A DNA stretch of 64,000 nucleotides from contig NC_044919.1 in NCBI RefSeq assembly GCF_003576645.1, forward strand, positions 20,884,529-20,948,528, read 5' to 3'. The notes below the pieces were generated by a model. It searched no databases, was not told the DNA's origin, and saw only the letters and a program-made list of their open reading frames with translations. Below, piece after piece: positions 1-12,555 of the stretch (positions are counted from its first letter, which is position 1; each line of letters opens with the position of its first letter). This DNA comes from Ipomoea triloba. Its lineage: Eukaryota > Streptophyta > Magnoliopsida > Solanales > Convolvulaceae. A program made the translations under genes and the position numbers.

Positions 1-63
<63 letters not shown>
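1..63. repeat. (TA)n microsatellite
   Basis: Uninterrupted TA dinucleotides run from the left edge of the window to about base 63, so the repeat probably continues outside it. Confidence 0.95.
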
Positions 64-72
<9 letters not shown>

Positions 73-364
73 CTTTTATATTTACAATATAACCCCAAGT
101 ATATATAATTACCAAACTCTAATCCTCCACCTCCAAAATCTCATTCTAAATTATGATTCAAGTATAAACATTATTGCTAATCTTGTTGTAAGTGTTCTTA
201 TTGTTTAATTGCTTTATTAATTATTCTTATTATCACAATATTTACTGAAATGTCGCAACTTAATGTTATTATGTTTGATTATGGTGATATACTTATGTAA
301 TTATGTATTATTTTGTATTGGGTATATTTCTTAAATTATTTACATATTCTTATTAAAGTTTTTA

Positions 365-672
365 AAAGTCTTAACATGTAGGCTTTAAATAGGCTCAAAG
401 CAAGACTTACTTTGAATCCTTTTAATGGCCTAAATATTAAACAGGCTTTTAAAAACGCTTCAGGCCACGCTTCAGGCCAGGTCAGGCCAGTTGTTGGCTC
501 AGGCTTGGGCCTAACAAAAAGCCTACATACAGGCTCAGGCCTAGGCTTTATATTTTCGTAACAGGCCCGGACCTAATTTTCTAAAGTTCGGCTCGGCCCA
601 TTTCCTCCCCTACCAGTAGGCCGAGCCAACCAGGTCAGGCCTAATTAGGTCAGTCCATAGCCCCTACAAACA
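365..672. mobile_element. hAT-like terminal fragment rich in GGCCTGA words
   Basis: This stretch has many short copies of AGGCCTGA, GGCTCAGGCC and GGCCTAA in both orientations, against an otherwise AT-rich background. Such subterminal word clusters are typical of non-autonomous hAT elements. The right side ends in CATAGCCCCTA, which reads TAGGGGCTATG on the other strand and resembles a hAT terminus. No matching left terminus or 8-bp target duplication was found, so this is probably one end of an element. Confidence 0.35.
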
Positions 673-733
673 TGCCTGACTTATTTCCATCCTTAAATAT
701 GACATATAATACAATTTCACTAATAATATAACG

Positions 734-1248
734 TAGTTATGTACCATTTTTTGGGTTTTTTCTCAAATGTATCCCTCTCGCCGACAACCAGAAGACTAAC
801 ATTCGTCCCGGGTATCCCTCTCGCTGACAGCTAGAAGACTAACATTCGTCTCAAAGGTCAGCACACTAAGTGGTAGGGAACTCTATGTTCATAATTTTAT
901 AACTCTATGTTCACATTTTCCTAACTCCATGATCACAGTTTTATAACCCTATGTTCACAATTTCATAACTCCATGTTCACAATTTCATAGCTCTATGTTC
1001 ACAATTTTATAACTCTATGTTCACAATTTCATAACTCTATATTGTGAACATAGAGTTATAAAATTGTGAACATAGAGTTCAAACTTACATGTATAAATTG
1101 TGAACATAGAGCTATGAAATTGTGAATATCGAGTTATGAAATTGTGAACATAGACTCGGGTCCACCTTTCAAGGTGGACCCGGGTCCATAGCATAATTTG
1201 TCTTGAACCACCACGCCAACCATGTTGCCAATATAGTTATGTACCATT
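734..1248. mobile_element. MITE-like foldback with TTCACA satellite core
   Basis: A 15-bp direct repeat, TAGTTATGTACCATT, occurs at 734-748 and again at 1234-1248. Between the copies lie many copies of AACTCTATGTTCACAATTT that switch strand near 1,040, making a foldback. An inverted pair GGGTCCACCTT / AAGGTGGACCC lies at 1,148-1,178. The GGACCCGGGTCCA end and the TTCACA core resemble the element at 13,071-13,681, so the two are probably one family. Confidence 0.5.
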
Positions 1249-1742
1249 CTGAAAGAATTTCTTATGATCAAGAAGTATTTATAGGGAGTACCTAGGTTTT
1301 ATTTTCACAAAATTATTGACAAATTATATTGTGAATTTCAACTCACCTTCTAATGCATGCAACACTTAAATTGAAAATAAAAAAAGTAAACTATTGAATT
1401 TTTATGTTAGATTAATCAAAGTTGAGATATTTTCAAATTTTAAAATCATGCATGAATCGTAATGATTGACGTATGAATTTGTTGAATTTAAGCTATGGAA
1501 AAGAAAAAAAAGAAAAAAGAGAAAAGAAGAATCTAGAGTTAAATTCAACAAAAGGATCATATCATAATGAATTTAGGCTAAAAATTTAATTTGTTGCATT
1601 TCTTCAGGAGACAAACTTTTGGTTCATAGAATATTATTCAGAAGGTGTTTATTATTTTAAAAGAATTTTAACATACAATATTTATTATAAGTAGTTTATT
1701 ACATATAAGAAAAAACAAATCCATGAGTATTAAAGTAAAAAG

Positions 1743-4113
1743 CTATGATGAGTTTTGAGGTTGTTGTTGGCGTGGGTGTTCACAATTATGGATAGGGACT
1801 AAGGGCTGTTTCCCTCCATACAGGTCTGGGAGCTGCCTCTCATCGATAAATTCCAGTAGTGTTGATGTCAATACTCTATTATCCACAAACATAATCTGCA
1901 CCATTCATCATGCACATTCTTTAAAGTAAAACTCAATATTAACGGATTTTTTTAAAAAATTTCGGTAAAAGTACTAATAATCTCTAAATTATTTTAACTA
2001 GCTATTTAAGAATAAATATAATTCATTTTAAATTTAATTTGTATATATGATTCCTTAAAAAAAATCATTTATTCTATATTTGTACATTATTTGTTTTTAG
2101 AGTAACATAATATCTATTTTTAGAATTAAAAGTTTTATGGTACATTATTTATGAGAAATTATACATGTTGATGGTAAGTTGTCAAATACTAAAAAGAGTA
2201 AAAGATGTGATACATTTTGTAATTTGAAAAAAAAAAATTAATAGATAGCTTTAATATTGTCAAATTATAAAATGTACTCTTACTATTCTTATCATTTAGC
2301 ATTAAGATTTATCGATTTAGCATGAAAGCAGACTATTTATAGCATGTTTGGTAGATGAGAATTACAATTATTTTTTTTTACTTATTTCAAAAAGTAAAAT
2401 TTTCACAGTTTGACGGGAAGAAATAGTAGTTAAGCGGAATTGTAATTCCACAATTATGAGAAATTACAAATCCTACCTCTCTTAGGAATTACAATTTCAT
2501 AATACATGGGAAGAAAAGTTGGGTTGTAAGGACCAAATTATCTCTCTCTAATAATCCTATATCCTCTTTTAGGAATATCAAGTTCATGGACATTTTGGTC
2601 TTTATACTACTTTTATTCCCTTTCATTTCTCATGTAAACTAAATATTTGAATAAAATACTCGTAGTAATATAAGTAGACTGTAGACTCATACCAACCAAT
2701 TAAACAATAGAATTTGAATTTATACATTATTGTCACATTATTTGTCTCCCATAAAATTTTCAATTCTTTTCTCCCTAATCCTTCATGCTAGCTGTTTGGT
2801 TGAAAGGAATTGAAATTGCTTTCTTACCTAATTCTTTAACATTAAAATTATGTTGTTTGCTTGGAAGAAATTGCAATTCCACAAACTTACAATTCTCTCC
2901 TTCCATGGAATTGAGAACTCAAAATCCTACCCATCCCCCAAGAATTGCAATTCCAAACTAGATGGGAAGAAAAAAGGTCTTGTATGGACTATTTTACCCC
3001 TCCCCCCTATAAAAGAAAAGGAGTTGTTTTTTTTTTTTGAAATATTACTATTACTATTACTAGGGGCATTTTAATCTTTATATCACTTATTACATTCGTG
3101 CCTACTAAACAATAAAATTTGAATTCTGTTATGAAGATTTAAATGTGTTGCCATTATGTTGAGTGGTTTGTTATTTTCCTAGTTTGTAGGAAAATATATA
3201 TTTGTATTATGTTGTTCAGTTGGATGATGAATGAGAATCTCTCATAGCTTTTATTACTCTCTATTCTGAATTTCAGTTGTTACCTTTCTCTCTATTCTAT
3301 TATTTACTTTATAACAAAAGATCCTAATTGAAGTTCACAGAAGATCTACAGAAAAAATGTCTTATTCTACAACAAATTTCTCTGTAATTCTTACTTTATT
3401 TCCTTTTTTTTACAAAATTACAATGTTTTTCCCCGGCCCCTAATTCCATCCATGGCTTCCAACCAAACGGCTTGTTACAAGCAAATGCGTGCGTTCAGGA
3501 ATTTTAATGCCTATTATAGAAGCAGATGAATAGGGTTTACCTTGTTCCTGGTATTGTTGTTGATGAAAGGATACATAATCTTGTACAACGCCCAGAACAC
3601 ATAAGGCACGTGAATAATCAAACATTTTCCCAGCCTTTCTGGATAGTAATCCTGCCATTAAATTACAAGCTAAGTTTTTAGTATATGATGAGAAGATTGG
3701 CCTTGTTTGATGCAACTGGTAGAAGCCACTTGTAGTTCTTGGTAGATGTTGCGAGTCAATTGGAAGTAGATAGTTAGTTAGTTAGGCATGCTCATGGAGT
3801 CATGGTTCGGACAATATTAAGTATTTGAAAAGACAAGTCTTAGAATTTAAATTCTACAATACGGTAGTCTCAATATAAGAATTATATTCGTTGGTTTCAA
3901 TTTGAAACTAGATGGTTATAATTGTGAACCATAAAAATAAAAATTATATAGAGTTAATACCACAAATGGTCATCTAACTATTGGGCTAGTACTCCTTTTA
4001 GTTCTTGACTTTTAATTCGACCACAAATCCTTTGACTTTCATTTTTGACACCAAATAATCCTCCATTAAAAATTTTATTAAATAAGTGTTAAATCTAGGG
4101 GTATTGTCGTCAA

Positions 4114-4172
<59 letters not shown>

Positions 4173-6724
4173 GGCCATAAAATAAAATGCTCATAATTTT
4201 TCACCAACAAGCATAAATGGAACAATTAACAATTATAAATACTCGTAAATAAAAAGACAATACACTTTATTCTCGTAATTATGCGTACAAAATGAATATT
4301 TAATATTAGAGCTATCTGGTTTTAATTTAACCAACATATTAAAATGGAAGATTTTTTTTTCAAAAACCTTGTTTCTATCATTTTCATGGTTATTCATACA
4401 TGGCCGATTAATAGTTTTCACTCTTCATTAATCGATCAAACTTTTTTTTTGGGACATAACTGAAGGCCGCCACCGTTGAATTAATATAATTAATCAAGTA
4501 CAAATTACAAACATTAATCATGAATTTTTATTTAATTTGTTCATTTATGTGATTTGTCACGTCTATTTTGTTTTTATATTTATTAACTTAATGTTTATTA
4601 ATATTTGAAATTAATTATGTTGTCATATAATTCTAAAAAAGAAGTAATCATACTAATATTAATCAATTTGACAATATTACCCCTAAATTTAATACTTATT
4701 TAACAGAAATTTTAACGGATGACTATTTGTAGTCAAAAATGAAAGCTAGAGGATCATTTGTGATCGAATTGAAAGTTGAAGACTAAAATGAGTACTAGCT
4801 CAATAGTCAAAGGACCATTTGTGATATTAACTCAAATTATATACATATAAGAATTTTTTTTTTACCGATATATGTGTGTGTGTCTATATATAAAATACAG
4901 ATCAAATGCGGAGGTTGTGTTTAGGTGAAATATGCATATATACATTGATCTCGCAAAAATCAACATCTAGGATGAACCCTAATTAAAAAAAAATGCGCTG
5001 GCAATTTGCTCATTTTGTGTATTGTCCAAACTTAAGGTGAATGTTTTCTGTATTTAAGGTGCGTCATGTTAAATACTTAAGGAGTCCCGTTTTAATATTT
5101 AAGATGCATCAGTTATAGACTTGAGAACTTAAGGTGCGTCATTCTAAAGCTTAAGGTGCGTCATTTTAACATTTAAGGTGTGTCAGTAATACACTTAAGG
5201 TGCGTAATTTTACTACTTAAGGTGCGCCCTTTTAAAAAGTGAAGGTGCACGATGTTAAGACTTAAGATGCGTCATTTTAACTCTTAAGGTGCATCATTCT
5301 AACACTTAAGGTGCATCTTTGTAATACTTAAGGTGCGTCATTTTACACTTTGTTCTTCCTTCTACGACACGTATATATATATTTTTAAAATTTTTATTGA
5401 TTTGAGCTGTTGATCTAGATTTGATCAACGACTCAGATCTCACACATGTTTACACTTGGGGAATTCTTCACACCAGATCTCATCCCCCTCTCTCTCTCTA
5501 TATATATATATATATCTATATATATATATATAGTGTCATTTATGTAATATTGAGATTATTCTAATAGTAAATGATGATATTGGATTGTTCCATTGAAAAT
5601 GATTTTAATAATAACTTCGACAATCATGTATTTAATAAAACCAAGTACAATCATATATAATTATCAGAAACCATTACAATACTTCCAGATTCATACATGG
5701 TTGATTGGAATTGTTTCCAATGATACCATTTACAATCTATCTAAAAACAGTAAACGGATTAGATGTAGTCTTGAAAATTTAAAAAATCACTATGTCATTG
5801 TTTGTAGATATGTAGAACTTCATTTCATCATTTAAGAAAAATTACACCAATTTGACCACATCATTTTCGAAGAAAAAAAAAAAAAGAGAGCACAGGTTTG
5901 GAGAAAAATAACATCATTTTTTTCAATTCGCTGATGTTTAAATAAAAATATGGTGATATTTTGGGATAAATATGCATGCATAAGCTTTCCTCACATTATT
6001 TTAAACTAAATAAGCATGATCCGCCAAAGACATTGTGGTCTAGTGGCACTCGGTTGCACCCTCACATGGGAGGGGTGGGTTCTCGCCTCAGTAAAGGCGA
6101 TATTGGCTCTTTGCGCTTCATTTGATTGAAAAAGTAGCTACGAACAGATACTACATTGTAACAGAGTCAATAGTACTAAAAAAACTTATTTAAGTAATTC
6201 ACTTGAATATTCGGTAATGAGCTAGCTTTTTAAAAGGGAAAACGCATTTTTATTTCTTCAATTGTGCATTTTTAGTCATTTTAGTTCATATCTTTTAACT
6301 GTTGTAGAATACACTCTTAACTTTACGAAAAAGGTTAGAATTTTCATGTTTCAATCAACAAAATTGTGAACTTTAATTTTATTAGGAAAAATATAAATGT
6401 ATATGTAATTTTTGTCAAAAAAACTTGCTAAAGAAATATACAATATGAGTCAAATTGTAATCGAGGTTCACGGTTTCGTTGCATGAGGATGAAATTAAAA
6501 GTCTGTGTGTATGTGTGTGTATTTTTTTTTTTTTTTTTTATAAAGTTAGATATGTATTTTGTAATGTTTGAAAGAGAAACTAGAGCTATATACTTGAGAG
6601 ATAAAAAACAAAAAAAAAAAAACATTTTACTCGTTATATAAATACAAGTATTATTTTTAATTTACTTCATTTCATTTTTAATTATGACTTTTAATATACT
6701 TTAATTTAGACCAAAACTCAACTA

Positions 6725-6791
<67 letters not shown>

Positions 6792-9700
6792 TATTCTGTC
6801 TACTATTTCTTTCATTCATTGCTCTCCAATTACTCATCTATGTAGTGGATTTTAGATCCAAAATATCCTGAAATACTAATTTAGAAGATATATTTACGTT
6901 GATATAGTAGTATTATATATTTATTATTTTATCTATTTTATCTGTAATAATTGAAAAATCTAATTCTATCTTAAGATTTTGCACTCGTTTGAATAACAGT
7001 CGTTATACCGTGGACCACGATCCATAATGCATTATGGACCGTGGTCACTGATACTACAGGGCATCTCAAAAGATAATGTCTTACATTTGTTTTTATATTA
7101 TCGAATGAAACTGTAGTTATATTGAAATGTAACTGTAATTGTGTTGAAATGTAACTGCAGTGTATATGAACTGATACTGAATAACAATTTCACATCTGTC
7201 TTTTATATTATCGAATGAAACTATAGTTATGTAGAAATGTAACTGTAGTTGTGTTGAAATGTAACTGCAGTGTATATGAACTGATACTGAATAACAGTTT
7301 CACATTTGTGTTTTTATATTATCGAATGAAACTGTGGTTATATCGAAATGTAACTGCAGTAGTGTTGAAATGTAACTGTAGTGTATATGAATTCAAAGTG
7401 AATGGCGTGGAACGGAGGTGATTTCATCTGTTGTTTTCATTAATCAAAACGACGTCGTTTTGATGTGCGGTTCACAATCCATTGTGGACCGTGGTCCACG
7501 ATATAATTGCGTTTGAATAAGCGGGTGAATGGGTGATCCCTCTCCGTCATCTTGACGAAAAAGTCGGTCATGGACAAAGAAGTCGACAAATTTTTTCGTC
7601 TAGAAAAATATTTTTTAATTGACCAAATACTTTTTGTTTTGAGTATTATCGACTTTATTACACACCTACTGAAGGACTCTAATATTGTCTTCACTGAAAC
7701 TCGAACCCACCTCCTTCCATAAAGGAGTGCAACCGGGTGCTACTAGACCACAAGGTCTTGACACCAAATATCTTTTAGTAACTTATCAATTGACTCAAAG
7801 GCACCAATTTAATAAATTGAGATATCTAATTAAAATGTTTAATGGTTTAGAGGCCTAATTATTATGGAAAATAATATTTTTTTCTTTTAATTTTTTTCTT
7901 AATACTTTTTCTCATGGTGTGGTATATAATTATTAGATGTTATGAATTGGTTAATCCACCTACTTTTAATTAGATATTAAAGTAACTAATTAGATAGCCT
8001 CATATCAGAAACAAAAATAAAGAAGGAAAATTTAGGAGGGGTACTGTGTAGCATCACTCAATTACTATTTGACATATAATTTGAAAGGTTATTTCATCAT
8101 ATTCCCAATAAATAATATAACGCATAGAAACAAATGATTATTGTAGGTGAGAGATAAACCTGAAGAATGGATAGAACTCCAATATATCCACGGGCATCAC
8201 TGTTGGAATACCCATATCCTTGAAGATCTAAAATCGTCATAAACTCCTCGTAGCCTGCTAATAACCTACAAATCAAATCCAAAATTTGTGCATAAAAACA
8301 ATAATCTTTTATTCAAACAGAGATCAATAGATGCTCCTATATAATTAACTTACCTTGCACAAACTTTGTCCAAAGCAAAAACTACAAAACCTGAAACCAA
8401 ATTAAACAAGATTAATTTGAGTGGCAAATTTTAGTGTGAACTATGATTCATGTAGCAGTATGAACCATAAAGTAAAACGATGTCGTATTCAGTGACGGAG
8501 CCACTGTGGGGGCAGCTGCCCCCACTCACCCCACCCCCACCCCCACCCCATATATAGCTTTGTATGTATATATGTGTATATATACATGTTTTAGATATAA
8601 ATATATAAAAACAGATGTAATAAACAAAGAGTTAGCTAGATAAGATGGTAGAGCTGTGTTTTGCTTTACCAAAGGTCGTGTGTTCGCAGCACAAGCGCTT
8701 ACTCGAATCCTGTAACTTCTTTTATGACTTTTTTATGGTATATATATATATATATATATATACTAGTTTTATACACGCATTGCGCGAATGGGTTAATGCC
8801 CAATGTTTATATTTAAATAAATATTTGAAAGTATATCAAGATTATATAGGAGAAGTTTATACATGGGTAATTGAATGTCGAATTTTTTTATTTAAATATC
8901 TAACTCAAAGTATATGAATCCAAGATAATATAGAAAATTCATTATAATTATTACTAAAATAAATGTTTGCAACCTTGTAAAATCGATAGTCTAAATATTT
9001 GGTCTAAAAATGATAGTCTAAATAAATACTACTTTTAATTTGAATTTTTCTAAGTGTTCTTAATTCTCTTTTGAGTAATATTGTCATTGTTTTCATCTTT
9101 ACTATTTGTTCTCTTCCTTTTTGTTGGTAGTGTGTTATTTGCAATTCGGTTATTGTTGGTAGCATAGATGACAATGTCATGCAATGAGATTATGATATAG
9201 GAGTTATGGACTTTCATTTAGGTGTTCTGCTTGGGTTCATTTGGTTCAACCATTATTGTTGAATGAGTTATTGTGGATAAAGAAATCCCTAGTTTAAGAA
9301 AAAAGATTAAATAAATTAATAAAAATTTGAAAATTTAAAATATTATGTATTCCAAAGACATTAAAAGGTAGTTTCTCGCTTCAATTTGTTGGGTAATGGG
9401 TTATTTGAGTACTTTCATTGTCAACAAATCCCCCAAGTAGTTAATATGATTGATTTCAAACTATTCTTTTTTTTTATTTATTTTTTTCATGGTATTAAAA
9501 AAATACATATGTATCATTTTTTGGTGTAACTACTAATTTATTTAATTCAATAAGAGTAAAATAGAGTGATTCCGCTTCAATTTGTTGGGTTATTATTTGA
9601 GTACTCTCTTTGTCAACCAATCCCTAAGTAGTTAATATAATTAGCTTCAAATTATTTTAAAATTTTTTTTCATAGTATTGATAAAATACTTGGTAAATAA

Positions 9701-12512
9701 ATATATAACATTATTTTGTACTATAACCTTGATATTTAATTACAAGATATTGTAAAAATAATATAATGGACAACGTAATGAATATCAATTGATAAATTTG
9801 AATGTAAAGAATCTTTGTATGAGAGAAAATAAAGACAATATAACTAATGAAATTATTTCTCTTATTTAATTTAATTTTTTGATAATGAATAATTTTTTCA
9901 AATAAAGGTATTGTAGACACATAATTCTAAATTAAAGAAATACATATGTATCATTTTTTGTTGTAGCTATTACTTTATTTTTTACTAGTATACACAAGAT
10001 ACACTAGATATATAACTATCTGAATTATATATATATAATATTAATGAGATATGTAATTTATAATTTGTTTTCTATTTGAATTAATTTATCAAATTAATTA
10101 TGTTTTATATTTTGCTATAAATATTTTTATAAAGTTTTGATGTGTTTTATTTATCGCCTATATCCAACAATATTTATGATTATATTTTTAAACTATTTCT
10201 TCCTTTTTTTAACTATCTTTTTTATTTTAATACTTCGCTCCCACTGGAACAAATTCTTGGATACGTCCCTGGTCGTATCATTATAATTACACTTTAGTTT
10301 CATTTGACAAAATTATTATTTTTTTAATTTAATTTCTATACACACTAATTTCATTATAGCAACACTAAAGTATTATTTTAGTTCTATTACAATTTTTTGA
10401 CATGATACATTATTGCATGAGCTCTGGTTTTTAGTTTCATATTTTACACACACTAATTTCATTTTAGTAATACTGTACTAAAGTATCATATTAACTTTAC
10501 TACAGTTTCATTTGACAATTGTATTGGACCATGCATGATTCACATAGTATTGTGTGAACCGTAGTCCAGCATATAACAACTGCAGTAGTGATAATTTACC
10601 GTTAAACCCAACTGACAACATTAAACTAAATAAACAGAGGACATAATTGGTTAAGATTTTTAAACTTGATTGACTTACTTAGGCCAAAAAATAAAAACAA
10701 GGACCAAATTAGTAATTTCGTAATAGTCAGAGGATCATTTCGGTAATTAACTCATTAATTTTTTTGTCGTTATAATATACCTCTAACTTTTTAAGTAAGT
10801 TGCAGTTTTTTAATCTTTGGAGTAATAGAAAATTAAATTACGTTAGTGTTTTATTTAGTACATGAGTATTTTAATATTTTATTTTTATTTTTCTTGTTTG
10901 TAGCTTCTTTAGTTTCAATATTTTATATGCAAAACAAAAGAATTAGCAACCTTATTCTCTAAATTTCTCTATTCAATTACGGTACATTGTCCACATTTTC
11001 TCGCCTACACGACCTATTAAAATCAATTTATCTATTTTGAAAATAAATTAAAATATCAAAATTGAAGAGGGTTATAAAGAACAAATATAAGAAATTATTA
11101 ATACACCCATATACTAAAAGAACCCTAGGCCTAATGAAATATAATAGTTTCGTTGTTCTAAACACTAAAACATCAACTTATTTTAAAAGTTAGGGATATA
11201 TATTGTAACGACAAAAAATTAAGGGCTAAAGTAACTACCAGATAATACTTGGTGACTAAAATCTCATTTCTCCCTTAATTAAGAATGTGCTAATTTTCTA
11301 TAAAGAAAAAAAAAATATTTGTTCTTTAGTGCTGAGTACAAATTTTACCTAAAGTGGGGAATAAAAATGAGTATCCACTAACAAATTACTTTTAACTGGC
11401 TACTTTTTTTTTTTCCTTTTGTTTTTTAGCCAATCTAGCTAGGTCCTGCGCATAATGAGCAAATTAAAACTTTCAATGTTGGTGACGCTAAAAGCAAGTT
11501 TTAAGTGAAACTTTTCATCCACTAGACTAATGTATTAGGATCCTTACTCTTAATTTCATTATCATATTATTACTTTCAATGTTGGTGACGCTAAAAGCAA
11601 GTTTTAAGTGAAACTTTTCATCCACTAGACCAATGTATTAGGATCCTTACTCTTAATTTCATTATCATATTATTAATTAGAGGAAAGAAAAATATAATGG
11701 GCTTACGTTTGAATTCTTCAAAGCCATCTTTGATCTGTAGATGTCTACCTCCAAACACGACGACAATAGGGCGTCCTTGTTTATCCACTCCTTGTACAAA
11801 TACCTTATTTTGAGCTATCTCGTTTGAAACTTCCGACGGAGAAATATAACCTTTTTCCACAAATGTATGCCTCCATTTAAGGTATTTTAACAACATAATT
11901 GAAGCTTTTTCTATGTCTAGATTACGTGCCTGAAGAAACCTTCTCATTGTGTAGTCATCAACTTCCTACCACACAACAACAACAAATGTATGGTATTATC
12001 AAACATACATAAGTATGAGAAAATTACTTTTCTATGTACGTATAAAAATTAAAGTATTGCATTTAAACTAAAAATGTATTACAAGTCTCACATAAGACTT
12101 ATTCTAAAGATTATTTTTATTTTTGTTATCCAAAAAATTATTATTATTTCTTATAATCATTTTACATCAACTGCAACCAATCGTGACAATAATTCATAAG
12201 TCATGAAAGGGGACTAAAGATTTTCTAAAAATGGATGAAATACGTTTCTAGTTCTTTTTTTTTTTTTTTGAATACTACTGACTCTATTACAATGCAGTAT
12301 CTGTTCATAACTACAAAAGGAAGGGTTTGATGCCACTGGACCACAAGGTCCTTGGCACGTTTCTAGTTCTTAAATATATGAAATAAAGATTGAATCTTTT
12401 ATTTTAAAGTTGAAACTTGAAAGCATCTCCCTTTAGCCAACTAGAAGTTGTCTATCAAAACGCTTCTTTTTATTTTTTTTGGGTTTAATATTAAACAAAA
12501 CTTAACTTCATC

Positions 12513-12555
<43 letters not shown>

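Noticed and set aside
5030..5350. CRISPR-like regular repeats
   Set aside because: Units are contiguous with no unique spacers and are degenerate, in a plant nuclear context. It is a minisatellite.
6023..6100. tRNA-like sequence with A and B boxes
   Set aside because: It is the head of a multi-copy SINE with a long body and A tail. No complete cloverleaf could be drawn.
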